Below are positions 62,088 through 64,000 of a stretch of 64,000 nt of DNA, one piece after another. The notes beneath the pieces are model-generated. The model had not been told where the DNA came from and did no database searches. It was given only the letters and a program-made list of their open reading frames with translations. How positions within the stretch are numbered: the stretch's first letter is position 1; each line of letters opens with the position of its first letter. The DNA comes from Syngnathus acus. Its lineage: Eukaryota > Chordata > Actinopteri > Syngnathiformes > Syngnathidae. The stretch covers positions 3,900,912 through 3,964,911 of the forward strand of contig NC_051102.1 of NCBI RefSeq assembly GCF_901709675.1. Direction: 5' to 3'. Made by a program: the position numbers and the translations under genes.

Positions 62088-64000
62088 CTGCAGAGACAGA
62101 AACAAGAGGGGTTGGCTCAAAATGTGTAGGACACCATCACGTCAGTCATCTCGGTAAAAAAAAAAAGAAAAACACAGAACAGCACTGTACGACAAAGACC
62201 AACTCTGACCAATTGGGTGCATGACACCACTGACCATGACGCGACAGTACCATCAGCCACAGAACCATTAAGCAAGGCAGCATGAAGGGGAGGCATTTGA
62301 GCAGCGACCTGCGTCGGGTCGTTAATGCACACACACGCACAGACAATATCAGGCAGGCAACAAGCGGCGGGCGCAGGCTGAGGGAGAAGATGAGGGAGAC
62401 AGCCATGAATGAATCCAATCTTATTGGTGCTTGTTTGTTTTTCTCTCAAAAGGACGGAGAAATGAGGGAGGAGGTGGTCAAGAGAGGGCGGGAAAGCCTT
62501 ACCCTCCGTAGAGGCTGTGGAAGGAGCCTCTTTATGCTGCTGCCGTAGCCACCAATCACAAGGCCCCTGTACAGGTAGTACAAGCCAAGGGGGAGGGACT
62601 TAGGCTGCCTCTCTCTGACCTCACTGGCCAAAGGGCGGGGCCCTGGCCATGCCCCTAGTCTCTTGATTTCCACACCTGACTGGATAGCAGGCTTCCTCTG
62701 CGGAAGGGAAGGATGAGGGTGTTGGGGGAGGAAAGGGGGCGAAAGGTGGCAGCACAGAGGCGGCTTGTCGTGATTGCACTCGCATACGCGCGCAGTGCAC
62801 TATGGATAGAAAACACCAAAGTCTCATTCAGATGAGAGCATGTATACTAGTGAGAGCCAGCCAGTGAGGACACAGCAAATAGAATATTTTTAAGGACACA
62901 TATCCTCCATCCCGAAGAAGGTTTTCTAGATAAATGAGAGTTGTATACCACTTAATGTTACTGAGCAGAAATGACATCACTCACAAAACTGCATTTAATG
63001 AATTATCTGTGATACAATGAAACACAGCAGATTATGTAAAGATGGGACAATTACCTCATATTGACGTTACAATTTTAAAATAAGCGCCTTGATTTGATAT
63101 GGTCTTACTTTCCAACCAGGAATTTGAACCATTGTTTAGTTGACCATAATCATTGGCATTATTGAACAGGGACATTGTGATAAGGCTGCTACGGGGGGTG
63201 CGCATCTCTCCAAGACGATTCGATACTAGGGGTGTGATAAGATTAATAGGGAGGTTCAATTTACAAGTGGAACCATTCGATTCTTTTTGATCCACTGGGA
63301 GAACAATTTGATATATGTCTCAGTTTCAGTATGATGCAATGAGTTTCTTCTTGTCATTTTACACACCTATGAATGAAATTGCCAGTAATTTAACTGGCAT
63401 TTCTTTTATTAAAAAAAAATCTCTTCAATAAAGGTTCAGTCGATTGCAAATTAAGATATTTTAATTATATAAAAAAATAATTAATATATTTTATTCGCAT
63501 CTTTTAAAGCAGATTTTTCACTTCAAAAGTCACATTCTGCAGACTTTTTATATATCCACTGGATTTGTCTTTTTATGCATATGAGCCCAAATCCTTGTTC
63601 ATAATGAAAGATGGTGACAGATGATAAGGAGAGCAGAGGCATGTGTCCACAGCACATTGCATGATCAATTATCGCCCGGGGCACCAAGCGACCTTTAGGA
63701 AGTGCAAGCGTCTGTAATTACCCATGCACACACAAGCACAAGATGTGGCCGCTGCAGCGTCTCCACAAGTGAAGCATGTCAAAATGGGTACTTGACACAA
63801 ACACTTTCCCCAAAAAATAAATAACAAAAAAAAAACAGGGGGGGGGGGGGGCTGCAGTCTGTAGTACAATAAAATGACGCAGAACATCCACTGAACTGAC
63901 AATATGTCCCATATATGTTATCACCACAGATGAGCATGTAGCCTTTATCATCGATCTGTGAGGCTAATCAATCCTGACCACAAACATGAGGTCTCTTTTT
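62088..64000 (-). other. rnf220: rnf220 intron (continues past the window)
   Basis: Upstream of the penultimate exon. A GC-richer segment at 62500-62760 contains GGGCGGGGCC, a perfect Sp1-type GC box, and could be an internal promoter or enhancer. Frames at 62117-62673 lack splice partners. Near 63838 there is a G homopolymer. The CLIC half of the RING was looked for and not found. Confidence 0.55.

Noticed and set aside
62117-62449. 110-codon frame next to the rnf220 exon as an upstream exon
   Set aside because: It lacks the expected C-x2-C half of the RING at its end and has no suitable donor.

Overview
The window looks like a nuclear chromosome segment from a teleost fish. Three protein-coding genes show vertebrate-style GT-AG introns. 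The rest is AT-rich, with simple repeats such as (CA)n, (TA)n, (ATTC)n and (ATCA)n, and carries fish-type transposons: TA-flanked short DNA elements whose ends begin CCGTATTTTCC, hAT-like elements ending CAGGGGTGTCAAAC, pogo/Tigger-like ends and L2/RTE-type LINE fragments. The exact species cannot be read from this. A syngnathiform (pipefish or seahorse) is only a guess from repeat style.

Layout. 1-23.8 kb has no gene I can name. It holds one short DNA element (835-1158), microsatellites, two LINE pieces (12.3-13.7 kb), a 1.4-kb DNA element carrying a 118-bp tandem repeat (19.6-21.0 kb), a 130-bp tandem triplication (21.5-21.9 kb) and three weak candidate exons (8.1, 9.0 and 11.9 kb). 23.9-25.9 kb holds ppp1r35 on the + strand, a protein phosphatase 1 regulator needed at centrioles, reconstructed here as five coding exons plus a probable non-coding first exon. 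27.9-29.4 kb holds a three-exon Kruppel-like factor on the - strand, facing ppp1r35 tail to tail. Its 415-aa product belongs to the KLF2/4/17 group, and linkage to rnf220 favours klf17. A TATA box and a KLF-type palindrome lie just upstream. 29.5-59.3 kb is a 30-kb intergenic stretch with a telomere-like satellite (34.0-34.7 kb), a diverged duplication with a possible promoter (34.9-35.4 kb), seven MITE-type elements and scattered candidate regulatory motifs. 59.3-64 kb holds the 3' end of rnf220 on the - strand: a likely 1.4-kb 3' UTR and the last two coding exons, carrying the second half of the RING finger. The rest of that gene lies beyond the right edge.

The three genes are not a functional unit. 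They encode a centriolar phosphatase regulator, a C2H2 transcription factor and an E3 ubiquitin ligase. The klf17-rnf220 neighbourhood matches the human 1p34 arrangement as I know it, which suggests old conserved linkage. No bacterial-type system, CRISPR array or intact virus is present. The most unusual items are a frame-preserving 123-nt first intron in the KLF gene, a transposon end abutting the ppp1r35 stop codon, the telomere-like satellite, and DNA elements that captured tandem repeats.
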